Positions 11,070-21,765 of a DNA stretch of 64,000 bases are shown here, in pieces. The number at the start of each line of letters is the position of its first letter. Positions within the stretch are counted from its first letter, which is position 1. The DNA is from Sorangium cellulosum. Its GTDB lineage: Bacteria > Myxococcota_A > Polyangia > Polyangiales > Polyangiaceae. Both the position numbers and the translations under genes were made by a program. The stretch spans positions 4,463,001-4,527,000 of the forward strand of contig NZ_CP012673.1 of NCBI RefSeq assembly GCF_002950945.1. The letters are read 5' to 3'. The notes under the pieces were generated by a model. It was not told the origin of the DNA and searched no databases. It saw only the letters and a program-made list of their open reading frames with translations.

Positions 11070-11098
11070 TTGACGGGGCATCAATCCTTACAGACGAT
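11070..11098 (+). promoter_or_regulatory. Candidate sigma-70-type promoter of the 11107 kinase
   Basis: TTGACG at 11070-11075, a 17-bp spacer and GACGAT at 11093-11098. The GTG start codon lies only 8 bp after the -10 element, so the transcript would be leaderless or nearly so. The -10 match is weak (3 of 6). Confidence 0.35.
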
Positions 11099-11106
11099 CG
11101 GGTGCT

Positions 11107-12753
11107 GTGACCTCCTCATCGATGATCGTCCGGCTCCCCGTGCAGTCGGCGAGAGGCTTCGGGAGATACAGGCTGATCGCCAAGCTGGGGCAAGGTGGGA
11201 TGGCCGAGGTCTTCCTCGCCGCCCACCGCGGCCCGCTCGGGTTCGAGAAGCTGGTGGTGATCAAGCGGCTGAAGCCGGGGATCGCGACCGAGCCCGAGGT
11301 CAACGCGATGTTCCTCGACGAGGCGAGGCTCGCCGCGCGGCTGAACCACCCGAACGTCGTGCAGACGTACGAGTGCGGCCAGATCGACGACCAGTACTAC
11401 ATCGTGATGGAGTACCTCGAGGGGCACTCGCTCGATCGGATCTGCCGCAAGCTCGACCCCTCGCGGCACCGCGCGGTGTACCTGGCGATCCTCTCCGACG
11501 CGCTCGCCGGGCTGCACTACGCGCACGAGCTGATGGACTTCAACGGGCAGCCGCTCCACGTCGTCCACCGCGACATCAGCCCGCACAACATCTTCGTCAC
11601 GTACGACGGGCAGGCGAAGGTCGTCGACTTCGGCATCGCGAAGTGGGCGACGCGCGACGCGGACACGAGCACCGGCGTCGTCAAGGGGAAGATCCGGTAC
11701 ATGGCGCCCGAGCAGGCGCTCGCGACGATGGTGGACCGCCGCGCGGACATCTTCTCGATGGGGCTCATCTTCTGGGAGCTCGTCGTGGGCGAGCGCTTCT
11801 GGGGCGAGCTCTCCGACGTGCAGATCCTCCAGCGGCTCACGTTCGGCGAGATCCCGCAGCTGCGCGAGCGGTGGCCCGCTGCGCCGGACCAGCTCGAGCG
11901 GATCTGCTCGCGCGCGCTCGCGATGGCGCCCGAGGACCGCTACGCGACGGCGGCCCAGATGCGCGAGGACATCGAGGCCTACATCACGACGATGGGGCGA
12001 CGGCCGGCGGCGGCCGAGATCGGCCGCCTCGTCGGCGAGACCTTCGCGCACCGGCGGGCGGAGGTGCGGTCCGCCATCAGCGAGCAGCTGGGGAAGCTGC
12101 ACGCCGCCGCCGCGGCCGAGGGGGGCGAGGAGTTCGAGCTCCTGCCGGTGCTCGAGGAGCGCGGAGCGGTGCCGTGGTCCCAGCGAATGCCGGTGTCGCA
12201 GCACTTCAACTCGCCGATGCCGGACCAGATCCTGGGCGAGGAGGGGTCTCGAGAGGACAGCATCTCGAGCCGCAAGACGATCCCCACGATCATGGTCGCC
12301 AACACCCACCTGAGCCGGCGCAGGACGCTGGTGTGGACCGCCGCGATCGCGGCGGCCGTCGTGGCGCTCGGGGGCGCCGTGGGGCTGGGCGTGGTGCTCG
12401 TGGGCCGCCACATCCTCCCGCCGCCGGACGAGCCGAAGAGCGAGGAGAAGCCGCGCGACGATCGACCGATCGACGAGCCGCCCACCACGAACCTGATCGA
12501 GCTCCGGATCATCGCGACGCCGCTCGACGCGAAGATCTTCCTCGACGACATCCCGCTCGAATCGAACCCGTTCTACGCGAAGTTCCAGCGCGACGGCACG
12601 GGGCACCGCATCCGGGTCACGGCCGACGGCTACACGCCGGAAGCGCGCTTCGTCGTCTTCACGCGCGACGAGGTGCTGACCATCAACCTGCGCCCGCTCC
12701 CGCCGCCCCCGAAGCCCGGCAAGACGGGCGGCGCCGCACCGCCGACCAAGTGA
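11107..12753 (+). CDS. Transmembrane Ser/Thr protein kinase
   Basis: A 548-residue eukaryote-like (Hanks-type) protein kinase. Residues 21-290 carry the kinase fold: glycine loop LGQGGMA at 27-33, Lys53 in VVIKRL, HRDISPHN with catalytic Asp156, DFG at 174-176, and MAPEQAL as the APE motif. All key residues are present, so it should be active. A linker leads to one membrane helix at about 408-436. The C-terminal part beyond it (LRIIATPLDAKIFLDD, IRVTADGYTPEARF) resembles a PEGA-type beta domain and would lie outside the cytoplasm. The start is GTG at 11107, and no Shine-Dalgarno sequence is obvious. It may sense an envelope signal and phosphorylate cytoplasmic targets. The substrate is unknown. 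Confidence 0.9.
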   Translation: MTSSSMIVRLPVQSARGFGRYRLIAKLGQGGMAEVFLAAHRGPLGFEKLVVIKRLKPGIATEPEVNAMFLDEARLAARLNHPNVVQTYECGQIDDQYYIVMEYLEGHSLDRICRKLDPSRHRAVYLAILSDALAGLHYAHELMDFNGQPLHVVHRDISPHNIFVTYDGQAKVVDFGIAKWATRDADTSTGVVKGKIRYMAPEQALATMVDRRADIFSMGLIFWELVVGERFWGELSDVQILQRLTFGEIPQLRERWPAAPDQLERICSRALAMAPEDRYATAAQMREDIEAYITTMGRRPAAAEIGRLVGETFAHRRAEVRSAISEQLGKLHAAAAAEGGEEFELLPVLEERGAVPWSQRMPVSQHFNSPMPDQILGEEGSREDSISSRKTIPTIMVANTHLSRRRTLVWTAAIAAAVVALGGAVGLGVVLVGRHILPPPDEPKSEEKPRDDRPIDEPPTTNLIELRIIATPLDAKIFLDDIPLESNPFYAKFQRDGTGHRIRVTADGYTPEARFVVFTRDEVLTINLRPLPPPPKPGKTGGAAPPTK

Positions 12754-12762
12754 GGGGGCCCG

Positions 12763-12781
12763 CCCCGGCCGCGCGCCGGGG
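12763..12781. terminator. Hairpin between convergent kinase genes
   Basis: CCCCGGC and GCCGGGG form a perfect 7-bp stem with a 5-base loop in the 28-bp gap between two convergent stop codons. It is a candidate bidirectional terminator. There is no T-run. Confidence 0.45.
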
Positions 12782-16672
<3,891 letters not shown>

Positions 16673-16950
16673 GCGCTAGCCGAGGGGGGCCAGGAGAGGG
16701 GCGCCGGTGGCGCTCGCGCGATGGACGCGTGGCGTACAGATGCTCTCGGGGCGCTGGGCCGAGCGGGCCTGCGGTGTTCCGACAGGGCGCATTGGAAAGG
16801 AGATTACGCTTTCCCCGCTAGGTGTTCCAGTGTCGCCGTCATGCCGCAGGCCGCATCAACGAGCCTGCCGCCTGCCGGGCCGCTTCGACCGTCGAAGCCG
16901 CATTGCGACCGGCGTGGTGGTCGTGCCGCGCGCCCGCGCCCGGTCGACGT

Positions 16951-16990
16951 TCCCGCATGCTCCCGCACGGTCCCGCATGTTCCCGCCGAA
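16951..16990. repeat. Four tandem 10-bp repeats
   Basis: TCCCGCATGC, TCCCGCACGG, TCCCGCATGT and TCCCGCCGAA lie head to tail in exact 10-bp register, with a weaker TCCCGGTCGA one base further on. The one-helical-turn spacing is what an operator for a cooperatively binding regulator would show. That role is inference. Confidence 0.5.
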
Positions 16991-17020
16991 GTCCCGGTCG
17001 AAACGCCCGCCGGGCGTCCC

Positions 17021-17049
17021 TTGACGGATCCGGCGGCTCCTCTTACGGT
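17021..17049 (+). promoter_or_regulatory. Candidate promoter of the 17059 gene pair
   Basis: TTGACG at 17021-17026, a 17-bp spacer and TACGGT at 17044-17049. The likely TTG start codon follows 10 bp later, which implies a very short or absent leader. Confidence 0.35.
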
Positions 17050-17058
17050 CGCCTCTCG

Positions 17059-18585
17059 TTGCTCGATCGCGTCGCCGTTCATCAGACCCGGCTGCGCACG
17101 CCTGGCCTCGGGCTCGATGCCAAGGGCGTCGCGCTCGGGGCCAAGGGCCTCGTCCTGCTGCCCTCGATCGACCGGCTCGTCGCCTTCCTGGCGCTCTACA
17201 CGCGGCAGGGATCGCTGGCGGACATCCTCCGCTCGCTGGTCGTCGAAATCGTGCGTTCGAAGCTCGGCGCGCGGGAAGTGACGCTCTTGTTCGCGGCGGA
17301 GAGCAGCGACCGGCTCGACCGGGTGGCCGAGGTCGCCCGGCTCGCCGGCGGCTACAGCTTCACGGGCACGAGCCGCCACTTCGTCCAGTACCGCGACGCC
17401 GCCGCGCCGTTCGGGTACGACGTCCCCCAGATCCTGCCGAGCGACGCGGCGCTCTCGCTCTACCACAACGCGTTCTCGCAGACGTACGAGGTCGAGCGGC
17501 GCCTCGACGTGCGCGCGCTGCTCCTCCGCCTGGAGCCGCACCTCGATCCGGCCGCGGGGCGCGAGCCGGGGCCGCGGTGGCTCCTGGCGGAGTCGGGGCT
17601 CGGCCCCGCGCTGATCCGGTATCTCTCCCGGAGCAGCGTCGAGGCCGATGTGGGCCTCTGCGAGTGGCCGCCGGAGTCGAGCTTCGATGACGCCCCGGTG
17701 CTCCGTTACCTCTTCCGCGTGCCCGCGGTGCCCGAGCGGATGGTCCCGCTGCTCACGAGCACGCCAGGCCTCGGGTATTTCGTCCCGGTCGCGCCGGGCG
17801 CCGCGGTGGAGGTGGGGTTCCGGCACCCGGTGAACCTCCGCGCCTGCCCGGTGTTCAACGAGGCGGGCCTCGTGCTCTTCCGCGGCCAGGGCCGTGAAGC
17901 GCTGGAGATCCCGAAGCTGCCGGCGATGGGGGACGTCTCGGCGTTCGCCCGGGTCGAGCTCGGCCGCGAGCCCGTCGTCGCCAGGGCGACGCCGGAGGCG
18001 CTGCGCCCCGACTCGGTCGTGCTGCAGCTCCGCCTCGTCCCGAGCTCCGAGCCGTGGCGGTCGGTCACGGCCTCGTGGATCCGCCCTGAAGAGATGCAGC
18101 TCCTCCGGCACGTCGCGTACGCGCTCGGCCCCGAGACCCTGCGCCGTGCCCACATCGCCTTCACCGCGGCGGGCGCCTTCCTCCGGCATCCGACCGGCAT
18201 CGAGGGCATCCCGGTCGGCGAGTTCTTCCGGGAGGTCCACCCTGGCCTCTACATCCCCGCGGGTTACGACGCGGTGCCCGCGGTCGCGCCCGGGGTGCTC
18301 TTCCGCGCGCTGGGCGCCCCCGCCGGGCAGGCGCTCTTCATCGGGCGCGACGGCCGGGCGGTCGGCGTGCCCGAGGACGCGTTCGTCTCGCTCGAGACGG
18401 CGCTGCTCGAGGCGCAGCAATGGTCGCCGGTCGCGGCGCGGTCCACGGGCCTCACGGCGGCGCTGGCCACCGAGCTCCCCGAGGTCGTGCTCGGCGGGGT
18501 AGGCATCCGCCCCCTGCGCGACCTCGCTCCCTCGGATGTGCCCGCCGAGCCGAAGGCCCTCCCGCCGGGCGCCGGCCGGACATGA
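17059..18585 (+). CDS. Unknown protein, first gene of a coupled pair
   Basis: About 508 residues from a TTG at 17059. Farther in-frame starts exist (ATG at 16957 and 16822), but the residues they add are Arg/Pro-rich and unlike the rest. I do not recognise the family. The protein begins LLDRVAVHQTRLRTPG, has no signal peptide or membrane helix, and looks mixed alpha/beta with many short hydrophobic strands (GLGYFVPVAPGAAVEVGF, GIPVGEFFREVHPGLYIPAG). Its stop codon overlaps the ATG of the next gene by 4 nt (ATGA), so the two are probably translated together and may form a complex. Start uncertain; coding status well supported by codon use and the overlap. Confidence 0.75.
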   Translation: MLDRVAVHQTRLRTPGLGLDAKGVALGAKGLVLLPSIDRLVAFLALYTRQGSLADILRSLVVEIVRSKLGAREVTLLFAAESSDRLDRVAEVARLAGGYSFTGTSRHFVQYRDAAAPFGYDVPQILPSDAALSLYHNAFSQTYEVERRLDVRALLLRLEPHLDPAAGREPGPRWLLAESGLGPALIRYLSRSSVEADVGLCEWPPESSFDDAPVLRYLFRVPAVPERMVPLLTSTPGLGYFVPVAPGAAVEVGFRHPVNLRACPVFNEAGLVLFRGQGREALEIPKLPAMGDVSAFARVELGREPVVARATPEALRPDSVVLQLRLVPSSEPWRSVTASWIRPEEMQLLRHVAYALGPETLRRAHIAFTAAGAFLRHPTGIEGIPVGEFFREVHPGLYIPAGYDAVPAVAPGVLFRALGAPAGQALFIGRDGRAVGVPEDAFVSLETALLEAQQWSPVAARSTGLTAALATELPEVVLGGVGIRPLRDLAPSDVPAEPKALPPGAGRT

Positions 18586-19493
18586 CGGCGCGGCCCGAGG
18601 CGATCGCCGAGCGCCTCTCCGAGCTGGCGGCGAACGTGCTCGCGCCGCTCGTCCTCGGCGGGCCGCTCCACCTGGTGCGCCCGTTCGGGGTCCGGCTCGC
18701 GCTCCTCCTCGGCGACGGCGCGCCCGCGATCGATCGCGACCTCGCCTCCCGCATCGAGCTCGCGCGCGTGCGCGTGGCGCGGCTGATCGCCCCGATCGAC
18801 ACGCTCCCGGAGCTCACGTCCGCGGACTGGGCGCTGCTCTGCGCGCTGAACGACCTGCTGCAGCTCACGAACCACGAGCTCGCCGGACCCCTGACGCGCA
18901 GCCGTTATCCCCGCCTGCTCGCGAGCGTGCGCGACCTCTGCGAGCTCGTGCCGGCGCCGCCGGACGTGGCGACCGCGCTCTCGCGGCACGCGACCTTCGC
19001 GCGCGTGCTCGACTGCTTCCGCACCGACGCGCAGGTCGTCTGGTGGACGGGCAGCGCGAGCTTCCGCGGCCAGCCCCCGCCCCCGCGGCTGCTCCGGTGG
19101 CGGCAGCTGCGCAACGTGACCGTGAGCACACGGCGCGTCGGCCTCGCCGAGATGGCGCAGGGCATCCCGGGGCTCGCCGCGCCGGACTACGCCGACGCGC
19201 TCGCCCTCTGGCTGACGCGCACGCCGCTCACGGATCTCGCGACCGCCACCCGGAAGAGCCCACCGTTCGCGTGGTCGGCCTCGACGCTCGCGATCGTCGC
19301 CACCGTCCCCGGCCGGAGCCTCGCGTACCGCGCCCTCCTGCGCCAGCCGCACGACCTCGCGGTCGCGGCGCTCGCCCGCGCCGCGAGGGAGGTCCCGCCC
19401 CGGTTCGGTCAGGCGAGGGTGCTCGCCGAGTCGTTCGCCAGCGAGGTCGCCGCGGGCATCAAGCTGCTCGACGAGCGCTCCGGCGCCGCGTGA
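18582..19493 (+). CDS. Unknown mostly helical protein, second gene of the pair
   Basis: 303 residues. The ATG overlaps the stop of the upstream gene. The sequence looks largely alpha-helical and soluble, with a polar mid-section rich in Trp and Arg (VVWWTGSASFRG, RLLRWRQLRNVTVSTRR). No catalytic motif, signal peptide or membrane helix is seen, and no family is recognised. The tight coupling suggests that it works with the product of the preceding gene. Confidence 0.75.
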   Translation: MTARPEAIAERLSELAANVLAPLVLGGPLHLVRPFGVRLALLLGDGAPAIDRDLASRIELARVRVARLIAPIDTLPELTSADWALLCALNDLLQLTNHELAGPLTRSRYPRLLASVRDLCELVPAPPDVATALSRHATFARVLDCFRTDAQVVWWTGSASFRGQPPPPRLLRWRQLRNVTVSTRRVGLAEMAQGIPGLAAPDYADALALWLTRTPLTDLATATRKSPPFAWSASTLAIVATVPGRSLAYRALLRQPHDLAVAALARAAREVPPRFGQARVLAESFASEVAAGIKLLDERSGAA

Positions 19494-19577
19494 GTCGCGG
19501 GAGCGGCGTGTGGCTGCCGCGGAATCTCGGCGTGGTCGCCGCGTGACCGCCATGGGATCGCCGCGCGCCGCGCGGCT

Positions 19578-19607
19578 TTGATCGGCGCAAACGGGGCGTG
19601 ATACGCT
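19578..19607 (+). promoter_or_regulatory. Candidate promoter of the 19731 gene
   Basis: TTGATC at 19578-19583, an 18-bp spacer and TACGCT at 19602-19607, about 125 bp before the preferred start codon. An ATG at 19644 in the same frame is the alternative start nearer to it. Confidence 0.35.
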
Positions 19608-19730
19608 CCGGCCCCCGCGTGGACCTTTCCGTCCTCGCTCACCGTGCCGTCGACTTCCTTGCAGAGCATCGCTCCAGGCGACACCCCGTTGAACCGCCAC
19701 GACGAAAAGCGCACCGAGAACTCTCCCCCC

Positions 19731-21332
19731 ATGCCCTGCCGTGCCCGGCGCTCCGGCGGTCGCTCGCTGCGGACGGATGGTTGCGCGAGGCGGCCGTGGG
19801 CGCGCGCCGCGGCCTGCGCGCTCGCGCTCGCGCTCGCGGTGAGCCCGCGGGTCTCCTTCGCCCAGGCGGAGACGCTGCTCGACGAGGGCAAGAAGCTCAT
19901 GAAGAAGGGCAACCTCGCGGAGGCCTGCCCCAAGCTCGAGGAGAGCTACAGGCTGAGCCCGAGGTCGGCGACGCTCCTCCAGGTGGCGAGCTGCCACGAG
20001 AAGCAGGGGAAGCTCGCGACCGCCTGGTCCGAGTACATCGACCTCGGGGCCGCGGCGCGCAAGGAGGGGAACAAGCGCCTCGAGGCCGACGCGAAGGCGA
20101 GGGGAGCGAGGATCGAGCTGCGGGTCCCGCGGCTCACGCTGAACGTGCCGCGGGCCGCCGCCGTCGAGGGGCTCGAGGTGACGCTCGACGGGGCGCCGGT
20201 CGACAGGTCGGCCTGGGGCCAGGCGAGGCCGATCGACCCCGGCCAGCACAAGGTGAGCGCGAGCGCCCCGGGCAGGAAGGCGTGGGAGCTCACGGTGACG
20301 ATCAAGCGGGGGGAGCGGAAATCCGTGGCGGTTCCGGTGCTCGCCAAGGACCCCTCGGCCGCGCCGGCGCCCGAGAAGCAGGAGGAGGCGCCCGCGGCAG
20401 CGGCGCCTGCGGCCACCGCGAAGGACCCGTCGACCACGAAGGACCCGGCGACGCCGGCGGCCGGGGCGCCCGGGAAGGCCGGGGCGCCCGGGAAGGCCGG
20501 GGCGGGGGCAGGGAAGGCCGGGACCGCGCCCGGGAAGGCCGGGGCAGGGGCAGGGAAGGCGGAGGCAGGGACGGGCAAGGCCGCGGCGGGAACGGGGAAG
20601 GCCGCAGCCGCGCCGGAGGAAGACGCGCCGCCCGCGGACGAGGAACCCGCGGCGACGAAGGACGCCTCGCCGCGCCACGCCAACCGCTACGTCATCGACG
20701 TCGGCCTGTCCGGCGGCCTGCTGGTCGGGTTGATCGAAGGCGGCAGCCTGGGGAATCTGAGCTCGTATTCTTACAGCTACAACGTCCCGGGGGGCGGAGA
20801 GCTCATCGCGCCCTGCAACGAGGACGTCTGCCACGCGGGCTTCGAGCCGGCGCTCGGACCGATCGCCGGCGGCCATGTGTTCCTCGGGCTCGCGTTGTCC
20901 GAGGAGGTGCACCTTGGCCTTCGCGCGCTCGGCGGCTACCGGTTCGGCGGTGGGTACCTGCTCGCCGGCGGTCCGTCCGGTTCCATGCGTTTCGGTCGCC
21001 TGTGGGTGGGCCTCTCGGGGCTCGTCGCCGCGGTGGCGCAGAACGCGAAGGTCACGGGCGTGAAGGGAGAGATCCCCTCCGACCTGGTCGACCTCAACTA
21101 CGGCCGGAGCGAGGTCGACGTCACCGCGCGCGAGGGCAGCCTCCCCGACACCGCGCTGCTCCAGACGCTCGCGTTCGGCGGGAGCGTCGATCTATCGCTC
21201 GTGATCGCCGACTGGCCGAGCTCGAGCTGGACGTCGGGCGCGCTCCTCCTGAGCGCCTCGCCGACCTTCATGAAAGGGCTCGACGGCTTCGTGATCGCGG
21301 CCCCCGTGAGCCTCGGCTACCGGTTCCACTGA
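19731..21332 (+). CDS. Secreted TPR protein with Lys/Gly/Ala linker and barrel-like C-terminus
   Basis: About 533 residues from ATG 19731; an in-frame ATG at 19644 would add 29. A long basic N-region is followed by a hydrophobic stretch (ACALALALAV) and a likely signal-peptidase site after SFAQA. The mature N-terminus holds a TPR-like pair (LLDEGKKLMKKGNLAEACPKL, QVASCHEKQGKLATAW). It is followed by a beta domain with a PEGA-like flavour (EVTLDGAPVDR, APGRKAWELTV), then a low-complexity GKAGAPGK linker, then about 230 residues with alternating hydrophobic strands ending in GYRFH, which suggests outer-membrane insertion. It probably sits in the periplasm and outer membrane. The role is unknown. 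Confidence 0.85.
   Translation: MPCRARRSGGRSLRTDGCARRPWARAAACALALALAVSPRVSFAQAETLLDEGKKLMKKGNLAEACPKLEESYRLSPRSATLLQVASCHEKQGKLATAWSEYIDLGAAARKEGNKRLEADAKARGARIELRVPRLTLNVPRAAAVEGLEVTLDGAPVDRSAWGQARPIDPGQHKVSASAPGRKAWELTVTIKRGERKSVAVPVLAKDPSAAPAPEKQEEAPAAAAPAATAKDPSTTKDPATPAAGAPGKAGAPGKAGAGAGKAGTAPGKAGAGAGKAEAGTGKAAAGTGKAAAAPEEDAPPADEEPAATKDASPRHANRYVIDVGLSGGLLVGLIEGGSLGNLSSYSYSYNVPGGGELIAPCNEDVCHAGFEPALGPIAGGHVFLGLALSEEVHLGLRALGGYRFGGGYLLAGGPSGSMRFGRLWVGLSGLVAAVAQNAKVTGVKGEIPSDLVDLNYGRSEVDVTAREGSLPDTALLQTLAFGGSVDLSLVIADWPSSSWTSGALLLSASPTFMKGLDGFVIAAPVSLGYRFH
20461..20612 (+). repeat. Low-complexity GKAGA-coding repeats
   Basis: About ten imperfect in-frame copies encoding GKAG/PGKAGA units form a flexible, basic linker between the periplasmic TPR part and the C-terminal barrel-like part. 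Confidence 0.65.
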
Positions 21333-21333
21333 G

Positions 21334-21398
21334 GTCGGCGGCGGTCCCCCCCACCGGGCGGGACGAGTCGGCGGCGGTCCCCCCACCGGGCGGGACGT
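21334..21398. repeat. Tandem duplication, 33 and 32 bp
   Basis: Two head-to-tail copies, 21334-21366 and 21367-21398, each starting GTCGGCGGCGGT and ending CGGGCGGGACG. They differ only by one C in the C-run and by the last base. They begin immediately after the upstream stop codon. Confidence 0.8.
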
Positions 21399-21493
21399 GT
21401 CCGGGCGCGTCGGCGACGCGGCGCCGCCTCGCGAGCCCGCGTTGACGACGCGGCGCCGTCGCCTCCGCGCGGCGGACTCTGCCGGAGGCGTGA

Positions 21494-21740
21494 GCGCCGG
21501 CGGGTGGGGCCGCGCGGCGGGGGCGGGCGGGCGCGCCTAGCACCGACCGAGGTGCCCTAAGGTCCCAAGGGGGCTCGAGGTCTCAGGCGCGCCTTGTGTG
21601 GCGCGCAACGAAACGTCTCCGTCAGCAAGGCCCGAAGGGAGACATGCCGGGCGGTGTTCTCAGCGCAAGCCCCCACGTCCCAGTCTTGCCGGATGGCCAG
21701 CGCCCGCCCGCCCCCGCCGCGCGGCCCCACCCGCCGGCGC
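21494..21740. repeat. Element bounded by perfect 41-bp inverted repeats
   Basis: The 41 bases at 21494-21534 are the exact reverse complement of 21700-21740, with 165 bp between them. The identity stops abruptly at both ends of each arm. Nothing inside looks like a transposase. The inner DNA also has a shorter hairpin (GTCTCC with GGAGAC near 21617-21645). It could be a non-autonomous mobile element, an extended terminator structure or a local inverted duplication. Confidence 0.75.
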
Positions 21741-21765
21741 GTCCCGCTTGGAACTCCCCCGTTGC

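Larger units (their letters stand above)
16673..17058. other. Divergent intergenic region, 386 bp
   Basis: It separates the kinase-ATPase gene (minus) from the unknown gene starting near 17059 (plus). It holds a run of 10-bp repeats (16951-16990) and a TTGACG promoter candidate (17021-17049). The plus-strand frame stays open through part of this DNA, back to an ATG at 16822, but the encoded Arg/Pro-rich stretch does not look like the protein that follows. Confidence 0.5.
21333..21765. other. Convergent intergenic block with direct and inverted repeats, 433 bp
   Basis: It lies between two convergent stop codons. It contains a 33/32-bp tandem duplication (21334-21398), two GACGCGGCGCCG copies, and the 41-bp inverted repeats at 21494-21534 and 21700-21740. 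I see no convincing gene here, although frames are open across it on both strands. Confidence 0.55.

Noticed and set aside
18264..20912. 882-codon minus-strand frame across the unknown pair and the 19731 gene
   Set aside because: Arg-rich composition, no motifs, and it crosses three better-supported plus-strand genes.
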